Source: an uncultured Bacteroidales bacterium
GTDB taxonomy: Bacteria > Bacteroidota > Bacteroidia > Bacteroidales > Paludibacteraceae
Assembly (NCBI GenBank): GCA_946414805.1
Contig: CAMKPZ010000001.1
Location: 1 to 64,000 of the forward strand
DNA length: 64,000 nt
Direction of reading: 5' to 3'
Below, in pieces: positions 26,665 through 34,724 of this stretch. A model generated the notes under the pieces. The model was not told where the DNA came from. It was given only the letters and a program-made list of their open reading frames with translations, and did not search any database. Within the stretch, counting starts at the first letter, position 1. Each line of letters begins with the position of its first letter. The position numbers were made by a program, and so were the translations under genes.

Positions 26665-27548
26665 TATACAAGAATCTTTTGGACTTGATCGGCCATACGC
26701 CGATGCTTGAGATCCAACCGGGTCTCTTGCTCAAGCTGGAGCGTTTCAACCCGGGCGGTTCGGTCAAGGACCGTACGGCACTCGCCATGATCGAAGAGGC
26801 GGAGAAAAACGGACATCTCGCTCCCGGCGCTACGATCATCGAACCGACAAGCGGCAACACGGGGGTAGGCTTGGCATGGATAGGCAGACTCAAAGGTTAC
26901 CGCGTGGTGCTCACCATGCCGGAGACCATGTCCGTGGAGCGCCGTAACTTGCTCAAGGCATATGGTGCGGAGCTGGTGCTCACGCCCGGAGCGGAAGGGA
27001 TGAAAGGGGCGATAGCGAAAGCCGGGCAGCTGCGTGCAGAGACGGAAGGATCGATTATCCTGGGTCAGTTCGTCAATCCCGCCAACCCTGCTGTCCATTA
27101 TGCTACGACGGGTCAGGAGATTTGGGAAGACACCGACGGACAAGTGGATGTGTTCATTGCCGGAGTAGGCACAGGAGGTACGGTCAGCGGAGTGGGGCGT
27201 GCTCTCAAAGAGAGGAACATGCTTGTTGAGATCATAGCGGTCGAACCTGCATTGTCACCCGTTCTCTCCGGAGGACAAGCGGGGCCGCATAAGATACAGG
27301 GTATAGGAGCGGGGTTTGTCCCGGAGACCTGCCAGAAAGGGTTTATCGACCGCGTCATGACGATCACCGACGAAGAGGCGTATGCCGCTGCGCGTTCTTT
27401 AGCCAAAGATCATGGTTTGCTCGTCGGTATTTCCTCAGGAGCCGCCTATGCCGCTGCGCTGCAACTGATCCGGCAACCCGAGTACAAAGGAAAAAACATC
27501 GTTGTTCTCCTGCCCGACACCGGCGAGAGATATTTGTCTGTCTTGTAA
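26661..27548 (+). CDS. cysK: Cysteine synthase (O-acetylserine sulfhydrylase)
   Basis: 295-residue PLP enzyme that makes cysteine from O-acetylserine and sulfide. The PLP lysine is in NPGGSVKDRTA; PTSGNTGVGLAW is the substrate-binding asparagine loop; GVGTGGTVSGVGRAL is the phosphate loop. Its length is normal. Serine acetyltransferase, which makes its substrate, is the next gene, so the two form a complete cysteine branch. The ATGA overlap with the upstream gene suggests coupling. Confidence 0.92.
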   Translation: MIYKNLLDLIGHTPMLEIQPGLLLKLERFNPGGSVKDRTALAMIEEAEKNGHLAPGATIIEPTSGNTGVGLAWIGRLKGYRVVLTMPETMSVERRNLLKAYGAELVLTPGAEGMKGAIAKAGQLRAETEGSIILGQFVNPANPAVHYATTGQEIWEDTDGQVDVFIAGVGTGGTVSGVGRALKERNMLVEIIAVEPALSPVLSGGQAGPHKIQGIGAGFVPETCQKGFIDRVMTITDEEAYAAARSLAKDHGLLVGISSGAAYAAALQLIRQPEYKGKNIVVLLPDTGERYLSVL

Positions 27549-27555
27549 ATTGTAA

Positions 27556-27610
27556 ATTGTGAAAATTTGGCTCTGCCAAATAATCGTGCCCCTTTGGGGC
27601 TAAGAATTGT
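27556..27610 (+). repeat. 55-base REP-like element, copy 2
   Basis: An exact copy of 26115-26169, again flanked by aattgta heptamers, in the short gap between cysK and cysE. Confidence 0.8.
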
Positions 27611-27622
27611 AAATTGTAAATT

Positions 27623-28303
27623 GTGAACACCCCTTCTATCTCTCAACTCAAACAACTTGTGCTGCATCTGCAGGGAGTTGTTTTTCCGGACTACTACCCG
27701 TTCGTGGAAGCACCGAAGGACTTATGTCTTCCGGAGGCGTTCTGGGCGCAGATACCCGAGATAGCGCGGCTCATCAACACCGATGTGGATGCGGTGCTGC
27801 ATAACGACCCTGCGGTGACGGACAGAGGCGAAGTGATCCTTTCTTACCCGCTGCAATACGCCATGATCCATTACCGTGCTGCGCACGCGCTATACCAACT
27901 GGGAGTGCCGCGTATTCCGCGTATGCTGACCGAACTGGCACACAGCCGCACAGGAATAGACATCCATCCTGCGGCGCAGATAGGCGACTATTTCTGTATC
28001 GACCACGGCACGGGAGTCGTGATCGGAGAAACGGCAATCGTCGGTTCGCATGTCGTGCTGTACCAAGGTGTGACGCTGGGTGCCAAGAACTTCGAATACG
28101 ACGAAGAGGGACGACCCAAAAACATTCCGCGTCACCCGATCCTCGAGGATCATGTCACGGTCTATTCCAATACCTCTATCCTCGGACGCGTACGCATCGG
28201 ACATGACACCGTCATCGGCGGTAATATCTGGCTTACCCAAGATGTCCCTGCCAACTCCATCGTCCTGCAATCCACCCCGGAGATAAGAATAAAGACAAAA
28301 TGA
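27623..28303 (+). CDS. cysE: Serine O-acetyltransferase
   Basis: 226 residues. The N-terminal helical domain is followed by a left-handed beta-helix with hexapeptide repeats: IDIHPAAQIGDYFCIDHGTG, GETAIVGSHVVLYQGVTLG and HPILEDHVTVYSNTSILG. The DH-G motif contains the catalytic Asp-His pair. It acetylates serine for CysK. The GTG at 27623 is the first plausible start and lies at the edge of heptamer repeat. The N-terminus is shorter than in many Bacteroidetes homologues (around 300 residues, from memory), so the repeat may have replaced original coding sequence. Confidence 0.88.
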   Translation: MNTPSISQLKQLVLHLQGVVFPDYYPFVEAPKDLCLPEAFWAQIPEIARLINTDVDAVLHNDPAVTDRGEVILSYPLQYAMIHYRAAHALYQLGVPRIPRMLTELAHSRTGIDIHPAAQIGDYFCIDHGTGVVIGETAIVGSHVVLYQGVTLGAKNFEYDEEGRPKNIPRHPILEDHVTVYSNTSILGRVRIGHDTVIGGNIWLTQDVPANSIVLQSTPEIRIKTK

Positions 28304-28397
28304 CCAAATGTCCAAATGTGAAAATAAAATAATGCCCATTATGCCGGATATCATCCAGCGTGAAAATAAGTAAATGCGAAAATAAGTAAATGCGAAA
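28300..28397 (+). repeat. Repeat-rich gap before lpdA
   Basis: accaaatgtccaaatg heptamers are followed by two copies of a 16-base unit (gaaaataagtaaatgc) and the start of a third that runs into the lpdA ATG. Confidence 0.65.
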
Positions 28398-29768
28398 ATG
28401 GATAAATATTTTCTTGCTATCATAGGCGGCGGTCCTGCAGGCTACACAGCTGCAGAAATGGTCTCCAAAGCCGGAAAAGATGTCATTCTTTTTGAGCAAA
28501 CCGCCCTCGGCGGTACGTGTCTCAATGTAGGTTGTATTCCTACCAAGTCGCTCCTCTACGGCGCGAAGCAGTATTACAACGCCACCCACGCGCAGAAATA
28601 CGGCGTTACGGCAGAGAACGTAGTCTTTGATTTTGCTGCCATGCAGAAGCGCAAGACCATCGTCGTCCGCAAACTCGTTGCCGGCATCAAAGCCCGTCTG
28701 AACAACGGGCACTGCACGGTCGTTAACGGCGCTGCCCGGGTTCTCGATAGTATCCGCCAAGCTTGGCGGATTGAATGCAACGGCGAGACCTATGAAGCAG
28801 AGAACCTCATGATCTGCACCGGCTCTACCAACTTCGTTCCGCCTATTCCGGGAATCAAGGATAATCCTGCGGTTTGGGATTCGACCGACGCGCTGGCAGC
28901 GACCGAATTGCCTAAATCGATTATCATTGTGGGTGGCGGTGTGATAGGCATGGAGTTTGCGACGCTCTATCATGAATTAGGCGTACCTGTGACGGTCATC
29001 GAAGCCATGCCTACTATCCTCCCGAACCTCGACCAGGAGGTCGTGCAAGTCCTCCTTGATAAATACCGCAAAGCCGGCATTAACATCCTCACCTCCACCA
29101 AGGTAGAGTCCATCGAAGGCAACACTGTTTCCATTTCTAGTTCTCCTAGTTTTCCTAGTTCTCCTAGTTTGACTAGTGACAAGATCCTCGTCTCCGTAGG
29201 CCGTCGCGCGAACCTGCAAGGCCTCGAAGCTCTCTCTGACCTCGAACTCAACCGCGGGGCGATCGTCATTGATGACTTCTGCCGAACCAACCTGCCGAAT
29301 GTCTATGCCTGCGGCGATGTCACGGGTAAGATCATGCTGGCGCATGTCGCTTCTCGCCAAGCCGAAGTGGCAGTGTCCAAAATGCTAAATGACCAAATAG
29401 TAAATGCCCAAATGGTAAATTATCGTGCTATTCCTTCGGTCGTTTATACCAATCCGGAGATTGCCTCTGTCGGTCTCACGGAGCAACAGGCGGCGGATAT
29501 GAACATAGAAACAGAAGTCCGCAAACTGCCGATGACTTTCTCCGGACGGTTCATGGCGGAGAACGAAGGCGAGACAGGCCTCTGCAAACTGATCATTGAC
29601 CGCCGTAACCAAACCATCCTCGGCGTGCATTGTATCGGCAACCCCTGCTCCGAGTTCATTGCAACTGCCTCCTGCGCCGTACGCAACGGCTATACGATGG
29701 ACGACTTCCGCCAAGTGGTCTTCCCGCACCCCACCGTCAGCGAGATCCTGCACGAGGCACTGCATTAA
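28398..29768 (+). CDS. lpdA: Dihydrolipoyl dehydrogenase
   Basis: 456-residue flavin disulfide reductase (E3). The FAD loop is IIGGGPAGYTAAEM; the redox-active pair is in GGTCLNVGCIPTKSLL; the NAD loop is IVGGGVIGMEFA; and HPTVSE has the catalytic His-Glu. It reoxidises lipoamide in 2-oxoacid dehydrogenase or glycine-cleavage complexes. Two repeat-encoded inserts are present: SSSPSFPSSPSLTS (29136-29178) in the NAD domain and LNDQIVNAQMVN (29378-29422) just before AIPSVVYTNPE. Both keep the frame. No E1 or E2 genes are nearby. Confidence 0.92.
   Translation: MDKYFLAIIGGGPAGYTAAEMVSKAGKDVILFEQTALGGTCLNVGCIPTKSLLYGAKQYYNATHAQKYGVTAENVVFDFAAMQKRKTIVVRKLVAGIKARLNNGHCTVVNGAARVLDSIRQAWRIECNGETYEAENLMICTGSTNFVPPIPGIKDNPAVWDSTDALAATELPKSIIIVGGGVIGMEFATLYHELGVPVTVIEAMPTILPNLDQEVVQVLLDKYRKAGINILTSTKVESIEGNTVSISSSPSFPSSPSLTSDKILVSVGRRANLQGLEALSDLELNRGAIVIDDFCRTNLPNVYACGDVTGKIMLAHVASRQAEVAVSKMLNDQIVNAQMVNYRAIPSVVYTNPEIASVGLTEQQAADMNIETEVRKLPMTFSGRFMAENEGETGLCKLIIDRRNQTILGVHCIGNPCSEFIATASCAVRNGYTMDDFRQVVFPHPTVSEILHEALH
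29136..29178 (+). repeat. In-frame 9-bp repeat in lpdA
   Basis: ctagttctc-type units, four to five copies, encode a Ser/Pro-rich surface insert. It is one of the few arrays with a 9-bp unit. Confidence 0.65.
29378..29422 (+). repeat. In-frame heptamer array in lpdA
   Basis: Units taaatga, ccaaata, gtaaatg, cccaaat, ggtaaat match the word family at 2221-2256 in the aldo/keto reductase and 28300-28320 upstream of this gene. Confidence 0.65.
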
Positions 29769-29839
29769 TCACCAATGTAACTCTTTAATGTTTGCACAGC
29801 AAACCATTTTAACTCTCTAACTCTTTAACGCTTAATAAT

Positions 29840-31561
29840 ATGAAAAAACACATTCTTTCTTTCCTTGCGCTCCTTTGTGCTGCGCAAATGGCATGGGCAA
29901 CAGTCGCTCCGACCGTTACCCTCACTACCTATTATGCTTCCGCGGATGGCAAGTCCGGCGAAACGCTCCGTACGGCTTTGAGCGCGAAAATACATCCTCA
30001 CACCACCGTCTCGTACGACGCATTGAAGTACCTTTTCAAATGGACGGACACCTACAACAATGCCGGCACGACGATTGATGACATCTATTCTTTCTGTGAT
30101 CCGGCTTATACGGAGTCTTGGTGTTCCGGTACGTGCGGTTACAACCGCGAACACTCGGTACCTAAATCGTGGTTTGGCGAGGCTTCGCCCCTTTATAGCG
30201 ATGCGTTCCATCTCTATCCCACCAACTGCTATGTCAACAGTTATCGCGGAAACGAACCTTTCGGAGAGTGCGCGAACGGAACCAAATGTACGACAAACGG
30301 AGTGCAGGCTAAAGGCCGTAAGGGTGCCAGCACGTTCCCCGGTTATACGGTCTCCGGAGTGGTGTACGAACCCGACGATGAGTTCAAAGGCGATCTCGCG
30401 CGTACCTATTTCTATATGGTCACCTGTTATATGTCCTCTAATTTCACGCAGGCGGAAGGCGGACGTACGATGTTCACTTATGCGAATGGCACGGCGCAGC
30501 TGTCGAACTATTCAGTGGATCTGCTGCTCAAATGGCACCGCCAGGATCCGGTATCGGAGCGTGAACTGGCGCGTAATGAAGTGATCTACGGAAACGAGAC
30601 ACTCAATAAATGTTCGTATAAACAGGGCAACCGTAACCCCTTCATCGACTATCCCGAACTGGCAGAATATATCTGGGGTAACAAGAAAGGACAGTCCCTT
30701 TCCCTTTCCTCTCTCGTCTCTCCCTATGATGGCGGCACGCCGGTTACGCCTCCGCAACCCGGTACTACCAAGCATGGTGTTACTTGGTCTGTCAACGGAG
30801 AAACCCTCCGAACAGACTCCGTAGTCGAGAATGAGAAACTAACGGCGCTGCCTGCCGAACCCACCTCTTGTTCTTCCGAGAGCTCCGTCTTTATGGGCTG
30901 GACGATCGCCGCTATCGCCGGTACGCAGAACGAAGCGCCCGAGACGCTGTATAAGCAGATCGCTGACTTCCCGGAGGTGACAGAGGATATCACGTACTAT
31001 GCTGTCTTTGCGCAAGCGACTGAAGAAGCAGGTGCTGCTCCGGCTACCTATATCTTCAACGCCGAGAACCAGACAGGATGGACCAACACTGCCGGAAATA
31101 GCGGATCATACTGGTTACTGGTAGCCGGTAAATATATCGAATCGCCGGCTATCGATCTCTCGGGATTGAACTCGATCACAATGAATATCCGTACCTACGG
31201 CGGCTCGTCGAATCCGACCGTATCTATCTCTGCGGCAGGTTCTGTGATTGCTTCGTTGACCGCTTCGAATAATAAACTCAACGACTATACATGGACGAAC
31301 TCCGGTTCCCTGTCCGGTCTCTCTCCGCTGCGCTTTGCGGCAGAGGCACATACTACCCAAGGTGTAGGTTTTGCTTCCATCACCATCAACGCCACCGGTG
31401 CAGGAGTCTCCTACAGCAATTATCTCACCTCTTGCGGAGACCACACGGACATCGGAAATGAGCGGATTTCCGTTCCAACGCACAAAATTATGCGCGATGG
31501 ACAACTTCTTATCGTCATCGGAGACCAAATCTACAATGTAATGGGACAGAAAGTCCAATAA
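29840..31561 (+). CDS. Secreted endonuclease I-family nuclease with sorting tail
   Basis: 573 residues. Signal peptide KKHILSFLALLCAAQMAWA. Residues about 30-300 match the endonuclease I family: NREHSVPKSWFG (catalytic His), DAFHLYPTNCYVNSYRGNEP and a C-terminal NPFIDYPELAEYIW. Next comes an InlB-like module (GVTWSVNGETL, FMGWT) and a beta-sandwich. The end (GDQIYNVMGQKVQ) resembles the tail of the BspA-like protein at 5.1 kb, so both may use the same secretion route. It probably degrades extracellular DNA or RNA. Confidence 0.87.
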   Translation: MKKHILSFLALLCAAQMAWATVAPTVTLTTYYASADGKSGETLRTALSAKIHPHTTVSYDALKYLFKWTDTYNNAGTTIDDIYSFCDPAYTESWCSGTCGYNREHSVPKSWFGEASPLYSDAFHLYPTNCYVNSYRGNEPFGECANGTKCTTNGVQAKGRKGASTFPGYTVSGVVYEPDDEFKGDLARTYFYMVTCYMSSNFTQAEGGRTMFTYANGTAQLSNYSVDLLLKWHRQDPVSERELARNEVIYGNETLNKCSYKQGNRNPFIDYPELAEYIWGNKKGQSLSLSSLVSPYDGGTPVTPPQPGTTKHGVTWSVNGETLRTDSVVENEKLTALPAEPTSCSSESSVFMGWTIAAIAGTQNEAPETLYKQIADFPEVTEDITYYAVFAQATEEAGAAPATYIFNAENQTGWTNTAGNSGSYWLLVAGKYIESPAIDLSGLNSITMNIRTYGGSSNPTVSISAAGSVIASLTASNNKLNDYTWTNSGSLSGLSPLRFAAEAHTTQGVGFASITINATGAGVSYSNYLTSCGDHTDIGNERISVPTHKIMRDGQLLIVIGDQIYNVMGQKVQ

Positions 31562-31607
31562 ACCCTCTCCGAGCGACTAAAAATCTTTGATTAAGCCCAT
31601 AAAAAGG

Positions 31608-31636
31608 CAAGCGCGGGACTAATAGTCTCGCGCTTG
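31608..31636. terminator. Hairpin between convergent genes
   Basis: CAAGCGCGGGACT and AGTCTCGCGCTTG form a 13-bp stem with one G-T pair around AAT. An A-run before and T-rich sequence after suggest it works in both directions. Confidence 0.75.
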
Positions 31637-31667
31637 TTGTTAGAAAAGAAGTTGATAGAATGTTCTT

Positions 31668-32246
31668 TCAGAAATTAGTCATCCTGTTGACGGAGTTAAG
31701 CCCATGCTTGCTTCCGGCGACATAGGATGTCGGTGGCTGGTCTGCATGGCATAGGTTGTCCAGATACATCGGTTGCCCGATGAGGAAAGCGGCAGTCTCG
31801 AAGGTGTCCCCGACTTGCAGTTTGGCGTGATCGGCTTCAACGACTGTAAAATGCGCTTCGCCCTCATAGCGGAAGACGCACCGTCTGTTGGGCAGCCATG
31901 TCACTTCTATGCAATCGCCTTTTTGCAGGTCGTTGATAGAAATACCTTCTCCCTCAAAGGCTGCACTCTCAATGTCCGTGCGTGTGGCGAGTGAAGCCAG
32001 ATACGCCTCCCAGTCTGCAAAACCGAGAAATTGCGCAAGTAGGCAGAGGGTCGTGCGACGCGTTGTATCGGCGCCCTCAATATACCCCCAGAGGCGTTTG
32101 AGGGTGGTAGGTGAGATATTCTCGTGCAGTCTTTCCCAAATAACACCCGACAGAAACTCAAAATCATAGGGTGTGCGGATTTTGCGTTTCACGGACTGCT
32201 CGATATCCAGACGCAGTGAGGCTATTTCGGGAGAATACTTATTCAT
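31668..32246 (-). CDS. Putative DNA-binding protein, Bacteroidetes-specific
   Basis: 192 residues. The N-terminal 90 residues hold a helical region (FLSGVIWERLHENISPTTL, KRLWGYIEG, FLGFADWEAYLA) of a type common in Bacteroidetes proteins of unknown function and likely helix-turn-helix. The C-terminal half is beta-rich (IEVTWLPNRRCVFRYEG). It starts 31 bases after the kinase gene on the same strand, so the two are likely co-transcribed and this may be the kinase's target. That link is inferred from position only. Confidence 0.65.
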   Translation of the reverse strand: MNKYSPEIASLRLDIEQSVKRKIRTPYDFEFLSGVIWERLHENISPTTLKRLWGYIEGADTTRRTTLCLLAQFLGFADWEAYLASLATRTDIESAAFEGEGISINDLQKGDCIEVTWLPNRRCVFRYEGEAHFTVVEADHAKLQVGDTFETAAFLIGQPMYLDNLCHADQPPTSYVAGSKHGLNSVNRMTNF

Positions 32247-32276
32247 ATCGGGTGCAAGGATACAAGAAAAAGGCGG

Positions 32277-33392
32277 TCAGTATTTGTATTTGCCGATTAG
32301 TTGCGGCGCAAGTTCTTTATGTATATCCTCATATAGATGCGTCCACCTCTGCCAGAACTGTTCGCGCAGAGGATCGGTTTCATCGAACAAATTCGTTAAT
32401 GAATCCCGTTGCATATTATAAGATTCCATTATATCTATCCAATCGTCCCAAGCCTTTGAGTAGGCGGTGTTTTCCTCCGGATTGTTGTAATCATAGGACT
32501 TGCGACGGTTAACAATCTCCATAATCTGCGCGCGTTCTTGCGCGAGAATGGAATCCATTTGGGCGCACATAGCTTCATAGCGTTTCTGCTTCTCCAATTG
32601 CGCACGGTCTCGTTCGGCATAAGCGGCTATTTGCGCGTTCAGTTCATCAATCCGCTGCTGCTCGGACTGGCGTTCTTGCCAGGAAATATAGAGAAGCGCG
32701 GCAGCTGCTCCCAACAGAAGAGCGGACAGGAGTACGGGCAAGAGGAACATGAGTCTGTTGCGGCGGTTGAGGACTTTGCGCAAGGCGGATATGTTGGCAA
32801 ACTGTCCTTTGGGACAGATGTCCGGGAAGAGGCGTTGCAGGGCTTCAATGTCTTTGCGCGGGTCGTTCGGAACGGGTGTGATGGTTGCGTCCGTCGCCGA
32901 CAAGCCGAAATCGATCAGTTTGAGGTTCGCGCCATTTCGGGTGATAAGGATGTTATCGGGCTTGAGATCATGGTGGACGAGTTGCAGGCTATGGATGTAT
33001 TCGAGCGCATCCATGAGTTGCGAGAACACCCGTTTCCGTGCGGCTTTGGACGGTTTGGTGCGTAGCCACTCGCCGAGCGTCACGCCGTCTATCCATTCCT
33101 GCACGATGCACATTCCCACACCGGGCACTTCTTCCAAGGAATACGTAGCAGCAACATTAGGATGATTCAGCGAAACGCCTAATTGAAACTCTTTCTGCTG
33201 CTGTAGTTGGTAGTCGGTGAGCCGCTTGGCTTCTGGTGTCAGCGATTTGAGCAAAAACCGCCTGCCGTAGCGAGTAGCGACATACAGCATTGTATGCGAG
33301 CGGCTTTGCAGCAATTCTATATTGCGCCATTTGGAGGAAAACTCCATCGGTGCGACAAACTCAGAAGAAGATGTTTCTGTCTGTAAACTCAT
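32277..33392 (-). CDS. Serine/threonine protein kinase with membrane anchor
   Basis: 371 residues from the ATG at 33392. The kinase domain has RFLLKSL (ATP lysine), VHHDLKPDNILI (catalytic loop) and LIDFGLS (DFG). The glycine-rich loop is poorly conserved (LLQSRSHTMLYVA) and the C-lobe is short. A transmembrane helix (LMFLLPVLLSALLLGAAAAL) at about 235-255 is followed by a coiled coil rich in E, Q and R and an extracytoplasmic tail. The upstream TTG frame is rejected because it overlaps the promoter. It could sense an envelope signal; this is inference. Confidence 0.85.
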   Translation of the reverse strand: MSLQTETSSSEFVAPMEFSSKWRNIELLQSRSHTMLYVATRYGRRFLLKSLTPEAKRLTDYQLQQQKEFQLGVSLNHPNVAATYSLEEVPGVGMCIVQEWIDGVTLGEWLRTKPSKAARKRVFSQLMDALEYIHSLQLVHHDLKPDNILITRNGANLKLIDFGLSATDATITPVPNDPRKDIEALQRLFPDICPKGQFANISALRKVLNRRNRLMFLLPVLLSALLLGAAAALLYISWQERQSEQQRIDELNAQIAAYAERDRAQLEKQKRYEAMCAQMDSILAQERAQIMEIVNRRKSYDYNNPEENTAYSKAWDDWIDIMESYNMQRDSLTNLFDETDPLREQFWQRWTHLYEDIHKELAPQLIGKYKY

Positions 33393-33413
33393 GGTCTGTA
33401 TCCTTTTGCGCGG

Positions 33414-33444
33414 CAAAGGTACAACTTTTTTGCGATATATGCAA
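33414..33444 (-). promoter_or_regulatory. Promoter for the kinase gene
   Basis: On the minus strand TTGCATATATCGC is followed by TACCTTTG (plus-strand CAAAGGTA at 33414-33421). It separates the kinase pair from the larger operon upstream. Confidence 0.75.
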
Positions 33445-33446
33445 GT

Positions 33447-33788
33447 CTAACTGAAGATATTGTGCTTAGTTTTGGAGGTTTTATTGTAGTTCATGAGCAA
33501 GTCTTTGATGCGCTTGCAATCAGACTTGTCGAGGCATTTGGCGGTTAGTTTACCGCCGACGGCTTGGATAGTAATGTCCGCTCCGATAAGATGTTGGTCA
33601 ATCACTACCCTACGGATAAACCGGAAAGCCAGCGTGTCCTCGTCAGTACCGATGAGGATGCGGTTTCGCTTACTGACCGTAATCGTCTGCTCGTCGGTGT
33701 CGATTTCTATTTGCCACGGTGTGAGAACATCTGCTGCATGTCCGTTAGCCACTAATGAGGCTTCAGATGAAGAGAATTTGTAGGTCAT
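33447..33788 (-). CDS. Small protein of unknown function, PH-like
   Basis: 113 residues, no signal peptide. An alternating beta pattern (WQIEIDTDEQTITVSKR, FRFIRRVVIDQHLIGADITI) ends with a helix (KSDCKRIKDLLMNYNK), suggesting a bacterial PH-like fold. I do not recognise a named family. The start overlaps the stop of the ion-channel gene by 4 bases, so the two are translationally coupled. It is the last gene of the operon; its end overlaps the region of the kinase promoter. Confidence 0.6.
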   Translation of the reverse strand: MTYKFSSSEASLVANGHAADVLTPWQIEIDTDEQTITVSKRNRILIGTDEDTLAFRFIRRVVIDQHLIGADITIQAVGGKLTAKCLDKSDCKRIKDLLMNYNKTSKTKHNIFS

Positions 33789-34570
33789 AGTTTATTGGGA
33801 AGTTTTTTTGATAATTCGTCAAGTTTACGATTCACCTCATCCAGTTTGCGTTCCATTTCATCGTTATTATCGCTGACCATCGCATCCACAAACACGGAAT
33901 TGATAAATGACATTCCGATAATACCACCCATTATTAGCAATATACAGAAATAGAATCGGACGACCGACGCCAACCATGTGGATGCTCCATAGTATTCGGC
34001 TACGGTGTTGGGAATATCATACCAACCTTCTATCGTGCATATCTGAAATACCGAATAAATAGAGCGAAGCGGTGTACTGAAGTGATCCGGATCGGCATCG
34101 TGAAACAAACTGCAATTCAGCATACCGAAGATTACAATGATTACGGTATAACTGAGCAATATACCCCACGAATCACGCATTGCCAACTTGAATCCTGATA
34201 CTATTTTAGAAAAATTAGGGAAGAAATGCATCACACGGAAGAAACGCAGTACACGGAGTAGTCGCAATATGAGGAGGAACGACATATTTCCTAATACAGA
34301 CGGCGCGAAGAATGCCCAAATGGACGGTAGAGACAAGATGACCAGTGTTCCATCAAGACGATTCCAACCGTCCGACCAATATCCGTGCAATCCGTACTCC
34401 GAATGTTTTACTACCATTTCTATAGCAAAAATCAGAGTGCATACAAAATCCAATGCGGTCAGCCATCGATATTCTACACCATAGGATTGCGTGAAAATAA
34501 CCGCAGCATTGACAATAATCACAGCGAGAATGAACTTCTCGTTGAGAAAAAGTTGTTTCAGTTTATTCAT
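33785..34570 (-). CDS. Voltage-gated ion channel, NaChBac-like
   Basis: 261 residues: six transmembrane segments with a voltage sensor (RLLRVLRFFRVMHFF: arginines every third residue, S4-like) and a pore loop QICTIEGWYDI, close to the TLESW filter of bacterial sodium channels. A C-terminal coiled coil (DEMERKLDEVNRKLDELSKKL) would assemble a tetramer, as in NaChBac. Ion selectivity cannot be judged from sequence alone. It lies in an operon with basic and repeat-domain proteins, which is unusual, and is coupled by overlap to the PH-like gene. Confidence 0.85.
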   Translation of the reverse strand: MNKLKQLFLNEKFILAVIIVNAAVIFTQSYGVEYRWLTALDFVCTLIFAIEMVVKHSEYGLHGYWSDGWNRLDGTLVILSLPSIWAFFAPSVLGNMSFLLILRLLRVLRFFRVMHFFPNFSKIVSGFKLAMRDSWGILLSYTVIIVIFGMLNCSLFHDADPDHFSTPLRSIYSVFQICTIEGWYDIPNTVAEYYGASTWLASVVRFYFCILLIMGGIIGMSFINSVFVDAMVSDNNDEMERKLDEVNRKLDELSKKLPNKL

Positions 34571-34577
34571 CGAAATC

Positions 34578-34703
34578 TTATTTTTTACGTGTCACGGTTC
34601 GAGTTACTCGGGTTGTTTTACCGCCGGAAATAGTTCGTGTCGTTTTAGTAGTTTTTTTTCCGCTTTTGCGGATAGTGGTTATTTTGCGTGTTACAGTTGC
34701 CAT
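34578..34703 (-). CDS. 41-residue very basic Thr/Arg/Lys protein
   Basis: ATG at 34703, stop at 34578. The sequence is almost only T, R, K, I, V, G and S (MATVTRKITTIRKSGKKTT, then TRTISGGKTTRVTRTVTRKK), with repeating R-T-[IV] steps. It probably binds nucleic acid or acidic polymer. Its first codons (MATV) and the preceding TTATGGCAAC-type leader match those of the adjacent histone-tail gene. It sits 7 bases before the channel gene. It is shorter than usual annotation cut-offs, so it may be missed in other genomes. Confidence 0.6.
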   Translation of the reverse strand: MATVTRKITTIRKSGKKTTKTTRTISGGKTTRVTRTVTRKK

Positions 34704-34724
34704 AATAGATGTCCTTTTTATAAG

